Counted from the first letter of the stretch, positions 10,598 through 19,992 are shown. The stretch: DNA of 64,000 nt from Belliella pelovolcani (GCF_900156785.1 NZ_FTOP01000006.1:167591-231590); one strand, 5' to 3'. Translations and numbers: made by a program. The notes: generated from the sequence alone by a model not told the origin.

Positions 10598-10799
10598 TTT
10601 GATAAGAGGAGAGGGTTAAAGATGAAGGTAATTTAAATTTGATATAGGGGGGGGTTAATACTATTATTATAGAAACCTTCGACGGACATCTGACGACAGT
10701 CAACAGCATTGTGTAGTATGCGCAGACCATAGTCAAGAATGCTGCGAAACATTTCAACACTAATTTTAATTCTTACTGTTAAGAAAGTGACTAATCATT

Positions 10800-11897
10800 T
10801 TACTTATAGAAAGATTTTATGGTCTCAGGAGATGGGGTGTTTCTGAAATGATATTTTTTCAAAACAGTCCCTTCATTGAGTAGCATCAGTCCTGGATTAG
10901 AGCGCATGATTGTTTTCACTACAGTAGCATCTGCTTGGTAACCTATCAGGTTCCAATTTCGAGCATTCAAGAAGCTGTTGATCTCCTGCTGTGAAGAAGC
11001 TGCTACAAATACAACTTCTATTTCTGATGCAGTAAGTCCAGCAATAATTTGATCAAATTCCTCCAAGTAATCGGTGTTGATTTTAGAGAGATTGGTTACA
11101 AGGATCACTGCTTTTTTCCCAATAAGTATTTCCTCTGTAAAGTCACCTTCATCATTCCATACAGCAAAGTCAGAGATCTTTGGTAAGGCATCTTCATTTT
11201 TGAGCTTCATATCCACAAATTCATAATCACCTTCGGTAGGATATTGATCAAAAATGAATTCTTCTCCATTTTTTGTCATGATGTAACTGTATTCCAAGGG
11301 TGCGGAAGGTTGCATGTTAGTTGGGATATTCACACCTTCTTTGTAAGCTCTGAAGTCTATAAAGGGAAGATTTCTAATTGCTGTAATCGCTAAAGCTAGT
11401 GATAAAACCAATGAAATCCTGACTGACCAGGCCGCCCATGTTTGTGTGTTGTTTTTGAGTTGATTCCGGAAAACAAAAAGAATCCCGATCATTACTAAGA
11501 GAACTATATCCTTGTAGAATGACTCCCAAGGGGTCAGTTTGATGGCATCTCCAAAACATCCGCAGTCTGTCACTTTATTGAAGTAGGCTGAATAGAATGT
11601 CAGAAAGGTGAAGAAAAGGATCATCAAGCCTAATGCCCAAACGGTGAATTTGAGTTTGTGCCCAAGAATCAGCATGATTCCCAAAACCACTTCAGCCACC
11701 ACCATGACTACGCCTATCTCCAAAGCCCAAGGCTTAAATACGGTAAAAAACCCAGCGATGTCATAGGAAAACACATCAAAGTATTCTTCGAGCTTGATCG
11801 CTGTACCAACAGGATCATTGACCTTGATTAGTCCTGAAAAGATGAACAATCCACCTACGAGTAAGCGGATGATGTATAGTATTGCGTCTTTAAGCAT
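10800..11897 (-). CDS. BT_3928-family membrane protein (DoxX-like domain plus thioredoxin-like tail)
   Basis: 365 aa. Residues 1-145 form a DoxX-type four-helix membrane domain (LLVGGLFIFSGLIKVNDPVG, then helices near 45, 70 and 105) with a conserved Cys pair in VTDCGCFGDAIKLTPW. The C-terminal 180 residues look like a thioredoxin-fold domain that has lost the CxxC. The Cys pair suggests a role in envelope redox chemistry (inference). It follows the DUF1599 gene with an 8-bp overlap; the pair is conserved in Bacteroidota. Confidence 0.87.
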   Translation of the reverse strand: MLKDAILYIIRLLVGGLFIFSGLIKVNDPVGTAIKLEEYFDVFSYDIAGFFTVFKPWALEIGVVMVVAEVVLGIMLILGHKLKFTVWALGLMILFFTFLTFYSAYFNKVTDCGCFGDAIKLTPWESFYKDIVLLVMIGILFVFRNQLKNNTQTWAAWSVRISLVLSLALAITAIRNLPFIDFRAYKEGVNIPTNMQPSAPLEYSYIMTKNGEEFIFDQYPTEGDYEFVDMKLKNEDALPKISDFAVWNDEGDFTEEILIGKKAVILVTNLSKINTDYLEEFDQIIAGLTASEIEVVFVAASSQQEINSFLNARNWNLIGYQADATVVKTIMRSNPGLMLLNEGTVLKKYHFRNTPSPETIKSFYK

Positions 11898-12435
11898 GGT
11901 ATCCTAATTTGATAAGGCAGAAAACTGCATAGTTGATCATGTCTTGGTAGTTGGCTTCAATACCCTCAGAGACGATGGTTTGTCCTTGGTTATCTTCAAT
12001 TTGCTTCACTCGATAAAGTTTCATCAAGATAATGTCAGTCATAGAAGAAACTCTCATGTCTCTCCAAGCCTCACCATAGTCATGGTTTTTATTTTCCAAA
12101 AGGCCTCTTGTAGCATTGACCCATTGGTCGTAAAGCGGTTCAAGTTCTTCATAGCTTAATTCCAACCTTTCATCCTCTAGCATAGAAATTTGGATCAAGG
12201 CTATCAAGCAGTAGTTGATGATACCTACAAATTCGTCAGAAATGGGGTCATTGACTTTCTGATTGCCTTTATCTTGGATAGACCTGATGCGTTGGGCTTT
12301 GATGAAAATCTGGTCTGTGATAGAAGGGAGCCTTAGTATTCTCCAGGCAGTGCCATAATCAATTGTTTTCTTCTTAAAAAGTTCTTTACAAAGGGCAATA
12401 ACTTGATTATATTCGCTGACGGTTTGCGTTTTCAA
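11890..12435 (-). CDS. DUF1599 domain protein
   Basis: About 181 aa from a TTG at 12435 (MKTQTVSEYNQV). An ATG at 12513 would give 207 aa but would put 64 bp over the divergent folP start, and the extra residues (LRFLKKKRISCPLNQ) look unlike the family. It contains two related halves, each with YNQVIALCKELFKKK-x-DYG-AWR-R-x-SITDQI and ENKNHDYGEAWRDMRVSSMTDIIL. This tandem DYGxAWR pattern is the DUF1599 hallmark. Function is unknown; it resembles all-alpha NTP pyrophosphohydrolase-type proteins only loosely. It is translationally coupled to the BT_3928 gene downstream. Confidence 0.85.
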   Translation of the reverse strand: MKTQTVSEYNQVIALCKELFKKKTIDYGTAWRILRLPSITDQIFIKAQRIRSIQDKGNQKVNDPISDEFVGIINYCLIALIQISMLEDERLELSYEELEPLYDQWVNATRGLLENKNHDYGEAWRDMRVSSMTDIILMKLYRVKQIEDNQGQTIVSEGIEANYQDMINYAVFCLIKLGYHA

Positions 12436-12449
12436 GGCAGTTTGATTTA

Positions 12450-13334
12450 ATGGACAACTTATTCTCTTCTTCTTCAGAAATCGAAGATAAATTATTTCCC
12501 CCAAAAATAACACTTCGGAGTAAAGGAAAGCTATTTTTATTGGATAGACCTTGGGTGATGGGCATCATGAATATCACGCCAGATTCATTTTATGAAGGCA
12601 GCAGGGTGTCTCAGGACGAAGCTTTAATCTTGCATCAGGCAGAAAAAATGCTGGTATCAGGAGCAGATTTACTAGATATCGGTGGATACAGTAGCCGGCC
12701 TGGAGCCAATGAAGTAAGTCTTGACGAGGAAATGTCACGCGTGCTCCCTGCCATAACAGCGATCAAACGTGAATTTCCTGAAGCGAAGGTTTCCATTGAC
12801 ACATTTCAGTCCAAGATTGCTTCGTCTGCCGTCCAATGTGGTGCAGATTTCGTAAATGATATCTCAGCTGGCACATTGGATCCTGACATGATCGAAACTG
12901 TAGGGAAGTTACAAGTCCCTTATATCGCCATGCATATGAAAGGAACGCCTCAGAATATGCAAAATCAGACTGCCTATGATGACATTCTTTTGGAGATGAT
13001 GAAATATTTCTCTGAAAAAATGAACGAATGCAAAAAAGCTGGCATTAATGATGTGATATTGGATCCTGGATTTGGTTTTGCAAAAACAATGGAGCAGAAT
13101 TATTGGATATTGAGGAATTTAAGCTATTTTAAGACTATCCAAGCTCCACTGCTTATCGGAGTATCTAGAAAGTCAATGATCTACAAAAAATTAGAAATAA
13201 ATCCTGGCGAAGCGCTCAATGGAACTACTGCCTTGCATATGGCAGCCCTGATGCATGGCGCTCAAATACTGCGTGTGCATGATGTCAAAGAAGCCAAAGA
13301 AACTGTAACCTTATTCAAACAACTCTACCCTTGA
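12450..13334 (+). CDS. folP: Dihydropteroate synthase
   Basis: 294 aa TIM-barrel enzyme that joins p-aminobenzoate to the pterin diphosphate in folate synthesis. The signature VMGIMNITPDSF is at about residue 35, followed by GADLLDIGGYSSRPGA, SIDTFQSKIA, VNDISAG, MHMKGTPQNMQ, ILDPGFGFAKT and a GVSRKSMIYK phosphate site. The N-terminus is about 20 residues longer than usual, but no better start is visible. Its stop overlaps the cdaA start (TTGA), so the two are coupled. Confidence 0.95.
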   Translation: MDNLFSSSSEIEDKLFPPKITLRSKGKLFLLDRPWVMGIMNITPDSFYEGSRVSQDEALILHQAEKMLVSGADLLDIGGYSSRPGANEVSLDEEMSRVLPAITAIKREFPEAKVSIDTFQSKIASSAVQCGADFVNDISAGTLDPDMIETVGKLQVPYIAMHMKGTPQNMQNQTAYDDILLEMMKYFSEKMNECKKAGINDVILDPGFGFAKTMEQNYWILRNLSYFKTIQAPLLIGVSRKSMIYKKLEINPGEALNGTTALHMAALMHGAQILRVHDVKEAKETVTLFKQLYP

Positions 13335-14206
13335 ACTTACTTTTCAAAATAGGATTTTTAGAAATCTCCATTGTGAATATCATTGATATCACACTGGTGA
13401 GTATGCTCTTGTACCAAGTGTACAAACTCCTAAGAGGTAGTGTAGCAATCAAGATTTTCTTAGGGTTCCTATCCATATACTTGATTTACTTGATGGTTAG
13501 CGCTTTGAAAATGGAGCTACTATCGATCATTTTGGGGCAATTTATGGGGGTGGGTGTCATTGCCGCCATCATTATCTTTGCCCCTGAAATTAGAAAATTT
13601 CTTTTGATCATTGGTCGCTCTTCTATATTGTCCAATGAAAATGTTCTTCAAGAACTACTTTTTTGGAGGAAAAGAGAAACACAGGCATTCAATATCAATC
13701 CAATCATTGATGCTGCCAAGTCTTTGTCGGGAACAAATATGGGAGCCTTAATGGTGATTTCGAGGAATTCAGAATTAAAGTTCTATGCTGAAAGTGGGGA
13801 TTTGATGGATGCACTGGTGTCCAAAAGGCTTTTGATTTCAATTTTCAATAAATATAGCCCTTTACATGATGGGGCAGTTATTATTTACAATGGTAAAGTG
13901 AAGGCGGCACGTTGTATTCTTCCTGTGACAGAGCGGGATGTTCCGGCGCAGTTTGGGCTTAGACATAGGGCTGCGATAGGCATGTCTGAGGCAACGGATA
14001 CGCTTGTATTGATTGTTTCGGAAGAGACGGGGCAGATTTCACTCGCTAGAAATGGTAAAATCTTGCATAATCTTTCTTTCCAAGAAGTACGTGAGTTTAT
14101 CAATGATTATTTGACGGGGGTGGATATTGACGATAAATTTGAACCAGTAACTGTCTACGAAAGAAACAGGTCAAAGAGTAACAGGTCTACTTCTAGTGCC
14201 TCTTGA
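13331..14206 (+). CDS. cdaA: Diadenylate cyclase CdaA (c-di-AMP synthase)
   Basis: 291 aa. Three N-terminal membrane helices (about 8-28, 33-53 and 58-78) precede the DAC domain. The catalytic motifs are HDGAVIIYNG (DGA) and FGLRHRAAIG (RHR). It makes cyclic di-AMP from two ATP at the membrane. The start is a TTG whose last two bases lie inside the folP TGA, giving a four-base stop-start overlap. The folP-cdaA order is characteristic of Bacteroidota. Confidence 0.93.
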   Translation: MNLLFKIGFLEISIVNIIDITLVSMLLYQVYKLLRGSVAIKIFLGFLSIYLIYLMVSALKMELLSIILGQFMGVGVIAAIIIFAPEIRKFLLIIGRSSILSNENVLQELLFWRKRETQAFNINPIIDAAKSLSGTNMGALMVISRNSELKFYAESGDLMDALVSKRLLISIFNKYSPLHDGAVIIYNGKVKAARCILPVTERDVPAQFGLRHRAAIGMSEATDTLVLIVSEETGQISLARNGKILHNLSFQEVREFINDYLTGVDIDDKFEPVTVYERNRSKSNRSTSSAS

Positions 14207-14212
14207 TAGGAA

Positions 14213-14517
14213 GATTGGGGGCTCGCGCAGATTTCGCTGATTTCACAGATTTATTTCTTTGGATGAATTGAGGGGCTAGGGATTGAGTTATTAAGTTATT
14301 GAGTTATTGAGTTATCAGTTGATTTGGGAAGAGGGATTGAAAGATTGGAAAATTAGAAGATTGGGGGCTCGCGCAGATTTCGCTGATTTCACAGATTTAT
14401 TTCTTTAGATGAATTGAGGGGGTAGGGATTGAGTTATTAAGTTATTGAGTTATTGAGTTATTGAGTTATCAGTTGATTTGGGAAGAGGGATTGGAAGATT
14501 GGAAAATTGGAAGATTT
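14213..14517. repeat. 146-bp tandem duplication with TTATTGAG minirepeats
   Basis: Two near-identical units, about 14213-14358 and 14359-14517. Each starts GATTGGGGGCTCGCGCAG and ends in GATTGGAAAATT. Inside are tandem GAGTTATT octamers, with one extra copy in the second unit. The whole 14207-14703 gap (497 bp) carries no gene. Confidence 0.85.
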
Positions 14518-14587
14518 AAAAAAAAGATAAGCTTCATAGAAAGTGGGATGGCTTCTAAAATAAAAAGGTCATTCATTTGTTTTAATA

Positions 14588-14622
14588 AAAAAGTCAAAGG
14601 GATTAATCCCTTTGACTTTTTT
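14588..14622. terminator. Bidirectional terminator downstream of kbl
   Basis: A perfect 12-bp stem AAGTCAAAGGGA / TCCCTTTGACTT has a TTAA loop, flanked by A and T runs. Confidence 0.85.
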
Positions 14623-14703
14623 GTTAACCAAAGCTTAACTTTATCTGTATCAATCAAGCTTTCAAGATTTTCAATCAAGAGCCTTACTTTTTGTGTCTAA
14701 CCA

Positions 14704-15900
14704 CTAAGAAATCACACCTAGTTCTTTGCCTGCTTCAATGAAAGCATTGATGGCTTGGTCGAGATGGGCTTTTTCGTGTGCTGCCGATATTTGTACTCGG
14801 ATTCTCGCTTGACCTTTTGGTACTACTGGATAGTAGAATCCGATCACATAGACTCCTTTTTCTAATAGCTTCTCAGCCATTTTTTGAGACAAGACTGCAT
14901 CGTATAACATGATGGGTACAATCGGGTGTTCTCCTGGCTTGATATCAAATCCTGCTTCAGTCATTTTGGCTCTGAAGTATTTGGTGTTTTCTTCCAATCG
15001 ATCTCTCAGCTCTGTAGTCTCAGAAAGTAAATCAAAAACCGCGATAGAGGCACCTGTAATGGATGGTGCTAATGTATTGGAAAACAAATATGGTCTGGAA
15101 CGTTGTCTGAGGATTTCGATAATCTCTTTTCTACCAGAGGTAAAACCACCAGATGCACCGCCTAATGCTTTCCCTAATGTACCTGTGATGATGTCTATCT
15201 TGCCCATTACTCCTTTAAGTTCATGAACTCCTCTACCTGTTTTACCCATGAATCCGGTGGAGTGACATTCATCAGACATGACTAGTGCATGATATTTTTC
15301 TGCCAAGGCTACGATCTTATCTAATTGGGCGATGGTACCGTCCATGGAGAAGACACCATCAGTCACAATGATTTTATTTTTCGCACCTTGGGCATCAGCA
15401 TCCTGAAGTTGCTTTTCGAGGTCAGCCATATCATTATGTTGGTATCGGAAGCGCATGGCTTTACATAATCTCACTCCATCAATGATAGATGCATGATTCA
15501 AAGCATCTGAGATGATGGCATCTTCTGGACCAAGGATTGGCTCAAATACACCGCCATTGGCATCAAAAGCTGCCGCATAGAGGATGGTATCTTCTGTTCC
15601 TAAAAACTTAGATATTTTCTCTTCCAGTTCTTTGTGGATATCTTGTGTACCACAGATAAATCTCACAGAAGATAATCCAAAGCCATGACTATCGATGGCT
15701 GCTTTGGCTGCCCCGATGACTTGTGGGTGAGCGGATAGGCCAAGGTAATTATTGGCACAGAAATTTAGCACTTTCTGACCTCCAGCAATGGTGATTTCTG
15801 CGGCTTGTGGGGAAGTGATGATGCGTTCTTTTTTGAAAAGACCTGCTTCTTGAATTTCCTTTAACTCTTTTTCTAATTTGGGTTTCAATGTATCAAACAT
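14704..15900 (-). CDS. kbl: Glycine C-acetyltransferase (2-amino-3-ketobutyrate CoA ligase)
   Basis: 398 aa PLP enzyme of the alpha-oxoamine synthase family. Cleaves 2-amino-3-ketobutyrate with CoA to glycine and acetyl-CoA. Visible features: [46 protein letters not shown] and the PLP lysine in [14 protein letters not shown]. It diverges from an SDR-type threonine dehydrogenase, which supplies its substrate. The pairing fixes the specificity better than sequence alone. Confidence 0.94.
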   Translation of the reverse strand: MFDTLKPKLEKELKEIQEAGLFKKERIITSPQAAEITIAGGQKVLNFCANNYLGLSAHPQVIGAAKAAIDSHGFGLSSVRFICGTQDIHKELEEKISKFLGTEDTILYAAAFDANGGVFEPILGPEDAIISDALNHASIIDGVRLCKAMRFRYQHNDMADLEKQLQDADAQGAKNKIIVTDGVFSMDGTIAQLDKIVALAEKYHALVMSDECHSTGFMGKTGRGVHELKGVMGKIDIITGTLGKALGGASGGFTSGRKEIIEILRQRSRPYLFSNTLAPSITGASIAVFDLLSETTELRDRLEENTKYFRAKMTEAGFDIKPGEHPIVPIMLYDAVLSQKMAEKLLEKGVYVIGFYYPVVPKGQARIRVQISAAHEKAHLDQAINAFIEAGKELGVIS

Positions 15901-16048
15901 CTTTTTATTTATTTTTTGTATTGTAAAATCAATTCAAACGCATTAAAATAAAAATCCTCAACTGAAATCCTTATTTTTGCCTCAATCAATACCCAAATAT
16001 ATCAAAAGCTAGAGGGTCTAGGAAACCTAATAGATTGAAAGTTTTAAA

Positions 16049-17002
16049 ATGGAGAGAATTCTTATCATTGGTGCAGCTGGACAGTTGGGTTCAGAGCTGA
16101 CACTTGCGCTGTCTCAGCAGTATGGTGGCGACCATGTGATCGCTACTGATATCAACCCGAAAGCCTTAGAGAAGTTTGATTTTTGTAAGACAGCAGTCTT
16201 AGACATCATGAATCAGGATGCTGTCAGGCAATTGGTCAAAACAGAAAATGTAAAACAGGTCTATCATCTAGCAGCTGTACTTTCTGCGACGGGAGAAAAG
16301 AATCCGCTGTTTGCTTGGCAGCTGAATATGGATAGTCTTTTGTTTGTCTTAGAGTTAGCCAAAGAATTCAAGATGGAGAAGATCTATTGGCCTTCTTCTA
16401 TTGCTGTATTTGGGCCGAATACACCTAAGGTCAATACACCTCAATATTGTGTCAAAGAACCGAATACTGTCTATGGTATATCTAAGCAAGCCGGGGAAAG
16501 ATGGTGTGAGTACTACTTTCAAAAGTTTGGTGTAGATGTGCGAAGTTTGCGGTATCCAGGCTTGATTGGATACAAGTCACTTCCCGGGGGAGGCACTACT
16601 GATTATGCCGTGGATATTTACCATAAAGCCATTGCTGGTGAGCATTTTGTGTCTTTTTTGAGGGCTGATAGTGCTCTGCCAATGATGTATATGCCTGATG
16701 CGATCAAGGCAACAATGGACTTGATGCATGCACCCAGAGAGCAAGTAAAAATCCGATCCAGCTATAATTTAGCAGCGATCAGTTTTACTCCGCGAGAGAT
16801 ATTTGAAAGCATCAAAGTACATTATCCTGATTTTTCAATTTCCTACGAACCTGACTTTAGGCAAGCCATCGCTGATAGCTGGCCAGATAGCATTGATGAT
16901 AGTAGTGCTAGAGCAGACTGGGGCTGGAAGCATGATTATGATCTGAAAAAAATGACAGCAGATATTTTGGCGAATTTGCCAGAGTATATGGTGAATTTTT
17001 GA
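16049..17002 (+). CDS. L-threonine 3-dehydrogenase, SDR/epimerase type
   Basis: 317 aa extended SDR. Oxidises L-threonine to 2-amino-3-ketobutyrate with NAD+. The nucleotide motif GAAGQLGSE is at about residues 8-16, the active-site YGISK with Tyr and Lys at about residue 143, and LRYPGLIGYKSLPGGGTTDYA is typical of the Flavobacterium-type threonine dehydrogenase. It faces kbl across 148 bp, so the two can convert threonine to glycine plus acetyl-CoA. Other epimerases share the fold; context makes this call strong. Confidence 0.9.
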   Translation: MERILIIGAAGQLGSELTLALSQQYGGDHVIATDINPKALEKFDFCKTAVLDIMNQDAVRQLVKTENVKQVYHLAAVLSATGEKNPLFAWQLNMDSLLFVLELAKEFKMEKIYWPSSIAVFGPNTPKVNTPQYCVKEPNTVYGISKQAGERWCEYYFQKFGVDVRSLRYPGLIGYKSLPGGGTTDYAVDIYHKAIAGEHFVSFLRADSALPMMYMPDAIKATMDLMHAPREQVKIRSSYNLAAISFTPREIFESIKVHYPDFSISYEPDFRQAIADSWPDSIDDSSARADWGWKHDYDLKKMTADILANLPEYMVNF

Positions 17003-17075
17003 GGGAAAAATTAGGGGAAAGGGAAAAGATTAAAGGGAAAAGGGTGCTACATGAAAAATCTCAAAAAGTAGTAAG

Positions 17076-17126
17076 TAGTTTGAAAACTGCAAGATTTAAG
17101 GTCCAAGTCTATAGACTTGAACCAAT
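17076..17126. repeat. Dispersed AGTTTGAAAACTGC...AGACTTGAACC repeat, copy 1
   Basis: Shares AGTTTGAAAACTGC and GGTCCAAGTC...AGACTTGAAC with a second copy at about 23441-23492 and with a partial copy near 39700. It contains short palindromes. Confidence 0.6.
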
Positions 17127-17151
17127 TGGTTAAAGGAAATAGCTTTTGGAA

Positions 17152-17185
17152 AATAAATAAAGCCTCAAATGGGGCTTTATTTATT
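17152..17185. terminator. Terminator between threonine dehydrogenase and TetR genes
   Basis: A 13-bp stem AATAAATAAAGCC / GGCTTTATTTATT has an 8-nt loop. It overlaps the stop codon of the converging TetR gene. Confidence 0.8.
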
Positions 17186-17783
17186 TTAGAAACTTTTTAT
17201 TAATAAAGGAGATGGCGTCTTTTATTTTTTGTTGATCTTGGGCAGTGGATAAGTCTAAGCCACAAAATGTTCCATTATTGGAAGCTGCATGCAGGCCTAG
17301 ATAATACAATGCGGCCACATTGATTGCTGAGATGGCACGAAAATCAACTTCTGTTTCCAGCATTTCTGATTGAAGCGCCTCAAAGAGTTTCTCCCCTACT
17401 TGTTCTCGCTTTTCAATGAATGACTTCATTAATTCATGCTCTTCAGACACACTCCAAAGCATTAATTTTTGGAATTGATGGTCCTTCAAAACCGTATCAA
17501 ATTGTGTATGCAAATAATAGTCAATGATTTGCCTTAAGGAAAAAGGAGCATCATTTGAGATGGCATCATTGACCGCACTTACTCTTGCAGACCAATAATC
17601 TTTGTGGATAAAATAAGCTTCTAGTAAGTTTTCAAATGTTTCGTACTTTCTATAAATGTAAGACTTGTCCACCCCTGACTTCTTGGAAATGGCATTAATT
17701 CCAAGGGCAGCATGGCCCTTTTTTAAAAATAATTCTTCAATTGATGAGAATAATTTTTTGTCTTTAATACTTAACTCGGTCAT
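17181..17783 (-). CDS. TetR/AcrR-family transcriptional regulator
   Basis: 200 aa. The N-terminal helix-turn-helix is clear: AALGINAISKKSGVDKSYIYRKYETFENLLEAYF (about residues 20-55). The C-terminal ligand domain is diverged. It starts 20 bp inside the end of the upstream alpha-oxoamine synthase gene, so it is translated from the same message and probably senses a product or substrate of that enzyme (inference). Confidence 0.88.
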   Translation of the reverse strand: MTELSIKDKKLFSSIEELFLKKGHAALGINAISKKSGVDKSYIYRKYETFENLLEAYFIHKDYWSARVSAVNDAISNDAPFSLRQIIDYYLHTQFDTVLKDHQFQKLMLWSVSEEHELMKSFIEKREQVGEKLFEALQSEMLETEVDFRAISAINVAALYYLGLHAASNNGTFCGLDLSTAQDQQKIKDAISFINKKFLK

Positions 17784-19035
17784 TTATTTTTTTAATTGGA
17801 ATTATTTGATTTATTTCATTCAGTGCAGATATCACTTTATCTAATTGAGTTGGGGAGTGATTTGCAGTCAGATTGAATCTAATTCTTGCATCTTTTTTTG
17901 CCACCGCTGGATACATTATTGGATTAGCATGTATTCCTCTTTCCAAAAGTAACTTACCTACTATTAATGTATTATTAATATCCCCAATCTTCACTGGTAT
18001 TACAGCTGAAGAGGGAGAACCTATATCAAATCCATTTTGTGTCAAATTTTTCTTAAAGTAATTTATGTTACTCCATAAAACATCTTTATATAAAGTATTG
18101 TTTTCAATAATTTCTAACGCCTTTAGGGCTCCAGCAATTGCTGGTGTAGAAGTAGTAGAAAATAAATGTTGTTTTGCTTGAAACTTGAGGTATCTAATAA
18201 CATTTTTCTTCCCTACAACAAAGCCTCCTAAATTTCCAATCGCCTTGCTTAATGTACCTACAAATAAATCAATTTTATCAAAAGCATCAAATATTTCAAC
18301 AACACCTCTCCCAGTTTTACCTACCACACCAATCCCATGAGCATCATCAACTGCGATCATCGCTCCGTATTTTTTTGCAAGAATGATAATTTCGTCTAAT
18401 TTCGCTATATCGCCATCTTGAGAATAAACACCGTCTACTATAATCATTTTAGTTCGATATTTATATTGAACAGAACTTAAAACTCTTTCAAGCATTTCCA
18501 TATTGTTATGAAGGAATGTCTTCACATTAGTTAATTGACAACCTTCATAAATGCTTGCATGAACTGCCATGTCGAGTATTGCTATATCTTCTTTATTCAA
18601 TAAAGCTTGAAAAGTACTGCTATTAGCTGTATATCCTGTATTAAAAAGAATAGTATCTTCTCCTTTGAAAAATAAAGATAACTTTTTTTCCAATTCCTCG
18701 TGATATATAAAGTGCCCACCAATTGCAGGTGAAGCAGCAGAACCAGTACCAAATTTAGTAATAGCATCAATTACAGCTTGCTTTACTTCTTCATTCTGAG
18801 TCAAACCCAAATAGTCATTTGAGACGAAGCTAATAACATTTAGATTTTTCTTGAAATATGGTATTTGAATATTTATTTCTGACTTACAGCCATCGAATGA
18901 AGTTAGTCTATAGTTGAGTTTTCCTTGGCTATGTAAATGATCTAAGTAATCAGAAAAATGATTTGCTTTGTAGTCAATTGTTTTGGATTCAATGTTTTCA
19001 AAATCCTTAAAACTTGCATTATTAAAATCAATCAT
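17764..19035 (-). CDS. Alpha-oxoamine synthase family PLP enzyme (substrate unresolved)
   Basis: 423 aa from the ATG at 19035; a further upstream ATG at 19071 adds a lysine-rich leader. Family features: FVSNDYLGLTQNEEV, GSAASPAIGGHFIYHEELE, VDDAHGIGVVGKTGRG and the PLP lysine in VGTLSKAIGNLGGF. It is clearly related to BioF/KBL/Spt/CqsA. It has about 40 N-terminal residues more than kbl at 14704, and no biotin or threonine genes adjoin it. Candidates are serine palmitoyltransferase, an 8-amino-7-oxononanoate synthase, or a CqsA-like alpha-hydroxyketone synthase. It is coupled to a TetR gene. Upstream DNA (19072-19340) is extremely AT-rich and without genes. Confidence 0.85.
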   Translation of the reverse strand: MIDFNNASFKDFENIESKTIDYKANHFSDYLDHLHSQGKLNYRLTSFDGCKSEINIQIPYFKKNLNVISFVSNDYLGLTQNEEVKQAVIDAITKFGTGSAASPAIGGHFIYHEELEKKLSLFFKGEDTILFNTGYTANSSTFQALLNKEDIAILDMAVHASIYEGCQLTNVKTFLHNNMEMLERVLSSVQYKYRTKMIIVDGVYSQDGDIAKLDEIIILAKKYGAMIAVDDAHGIGVVGKTGRGVVEIFDAFDKIDLFVGTLSKAIGNLGGFVVGKKNVIRYLKFQAKQHLFSTTSTPAIAGALKALEIIENNTLYKDVLWSNINYFKKNLTQNGFDIGSPSSAVIPVKIGDINNTLIVGKLLLERGIHANPIMYPAVAKKDARIRFNLTANHSPTQLDKVISALNEINQIIPIKKINDRVKY

Positions 19036-19324
19036 ACTTTTTTTACGTATAATAAAATATTTTTTACCCAAAAAGAAAATATTAACAAATATTTATTTTA
19101 CTGAAACTTAACAAATATTTTGATTTAGATAATTTTAAAAACATTAATTACATAAATTCATCATTTAAGAAATAATATATTAAAAATTGACAATTAATAA
19201 TACATTATTTTAATTCCTTGAAACTATGAAATAATATTGAATCAAATAATTAAACACAAATAAAAAGGATGACTTTAAAAAGTTCATTTTTTTTTAAATA
19301 TTAAAAAAATTAAAATATAATCCA

Positions 19325-19332
19325 TAAATTTG
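19325..19332 (+). promoter_or_regulatory. Candidate -7 promoter element TAAATTTG
   Basis: Exact match to the Bacteroidota -7 consensus TAnnTTTG. No clear -33 TTTG is seen. It lies 28 bp before the ATG at 19360 but only 10 bp before the ATG at 19342, favouring the downstream start. Confidence 0.45.
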
Positions 19333-19359
19333 CTTAACTAAATGAACTGGATTAAAAAC

Positions 19360-19749
19360 ATGGATAATATATCTGAAGAAGAGATAATTAGGTTTCTAAA
19401 AACAAAAAGGGAAGCCTTAATACAGGAGTTAGAGAAACTAGACGTAGCGCTAAATGCTATGACTGGGGTTGATTTCAACTCAATCCCAAAGTCTATTGAT
19501 AGTTTACAAGAAGGATCAATTCCAGACCATTATTCATCCAAATTAAAATTAGACAAGAAAATCTTGTTTGCACTTAAAGAAATGGGGAAGGGAGATAAAT
19601 CTGAAATCATCCAAAAGATTCAGCAATTAGAACCCAAATCAGATATCAGTAAGTTGGAAAATTCTATTTCAGTTAGACTGAGTTACTTGAAAAACAATAA
19701 TATTATCAAGGCAGATAAAAACGGAAGGAGTCTTTCGTATTTTTTATAA
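19360..19749 (+). CDS. Small unknown protein, coiled coil plus winged-helix-like tail
   Basis: 129 aa from 19360 (an ATG at 19342 adds six residues). The first 45 residues are charged and helical (SEEEIIRFLKTKREALIQELEKLD). The C-terminal half, KLDKKILFALKEMGKGDKSEIIQKIQQLEP...ISVRLSYLKNNNIIKADKNGRSLSYFL, reads like a winged helix, with a recognition helix and a wing ending in an aromatic strand. Not recognised as a named family; it is possibly a DNA-binding regulator. It diverges from the alpha-oxoamine synthase gene. Confidence 0.6.
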   Translation: MDNISEEEIIRFLKTKREALIQELEKLDVALNAMTGVDFNSIPKSIDSLQEGSIPDHYSSKLKLDKKILFALKEMGKGDKSEIIQKIQQLEPKSDISKLENSISVRLSYLKNNNIIKADKNGRSLSYFL

Positions 19750-19847
19750 TGTGTTGATGTGCATTTATATTTTCAGGGAATTACAATGTTTAATTACTTA
19801 ACTGTTTAGCGGGGGAAATGATGAGAAAAGGAAAAGAAATGGGGTGA

Positions 19848-19960
19848 AACCGTCTGACGGTTTATGTATGATCTTGAAAAATTTATGGGGGATTGTTGAA
19901 CCGTCTGACGGTTTGGGGAGGGTCTTGAATTTTAACGAAGGGTTATTGAACCGTCTGGGG
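19848..19960. repeat. Tandem ~51-bp repeat with palindrome AACCGTCTGACGGTT
   Basis: The 15-base palindrome occurs at 19848-19862 and 19899-19913, with a truncated third copy at 19949-19957; spacing is 51 and 50 bp. The intervening sequence is also similar (TCTTGAA...GGG.TTGTT). It lies in the 287-bp gene-free gap 19750-20036. Confidence 0.75.
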
Positions 19961-19992
19961 AGGGGGGTGGAATGAGAGATCCAAACAATAAA

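Noticed and set aside
10497..10760. 87-aa open frame upstream of aroK
   Set aside because: It overlaps the aroK start in another frame and has no coding look.
12435..12513. Longer start for the DUF1599 gene
   Set aside because: The ATG at 12513 would overlap the divergent folP start by 64 bp, and the added residues do not match the family.
19848..19960. CRISPR-like spaced repeats
   Set aside because: Only two full palindromes and one partial, the intervening sequences are similar to each other and not unique spacers, and no cas gene is near.
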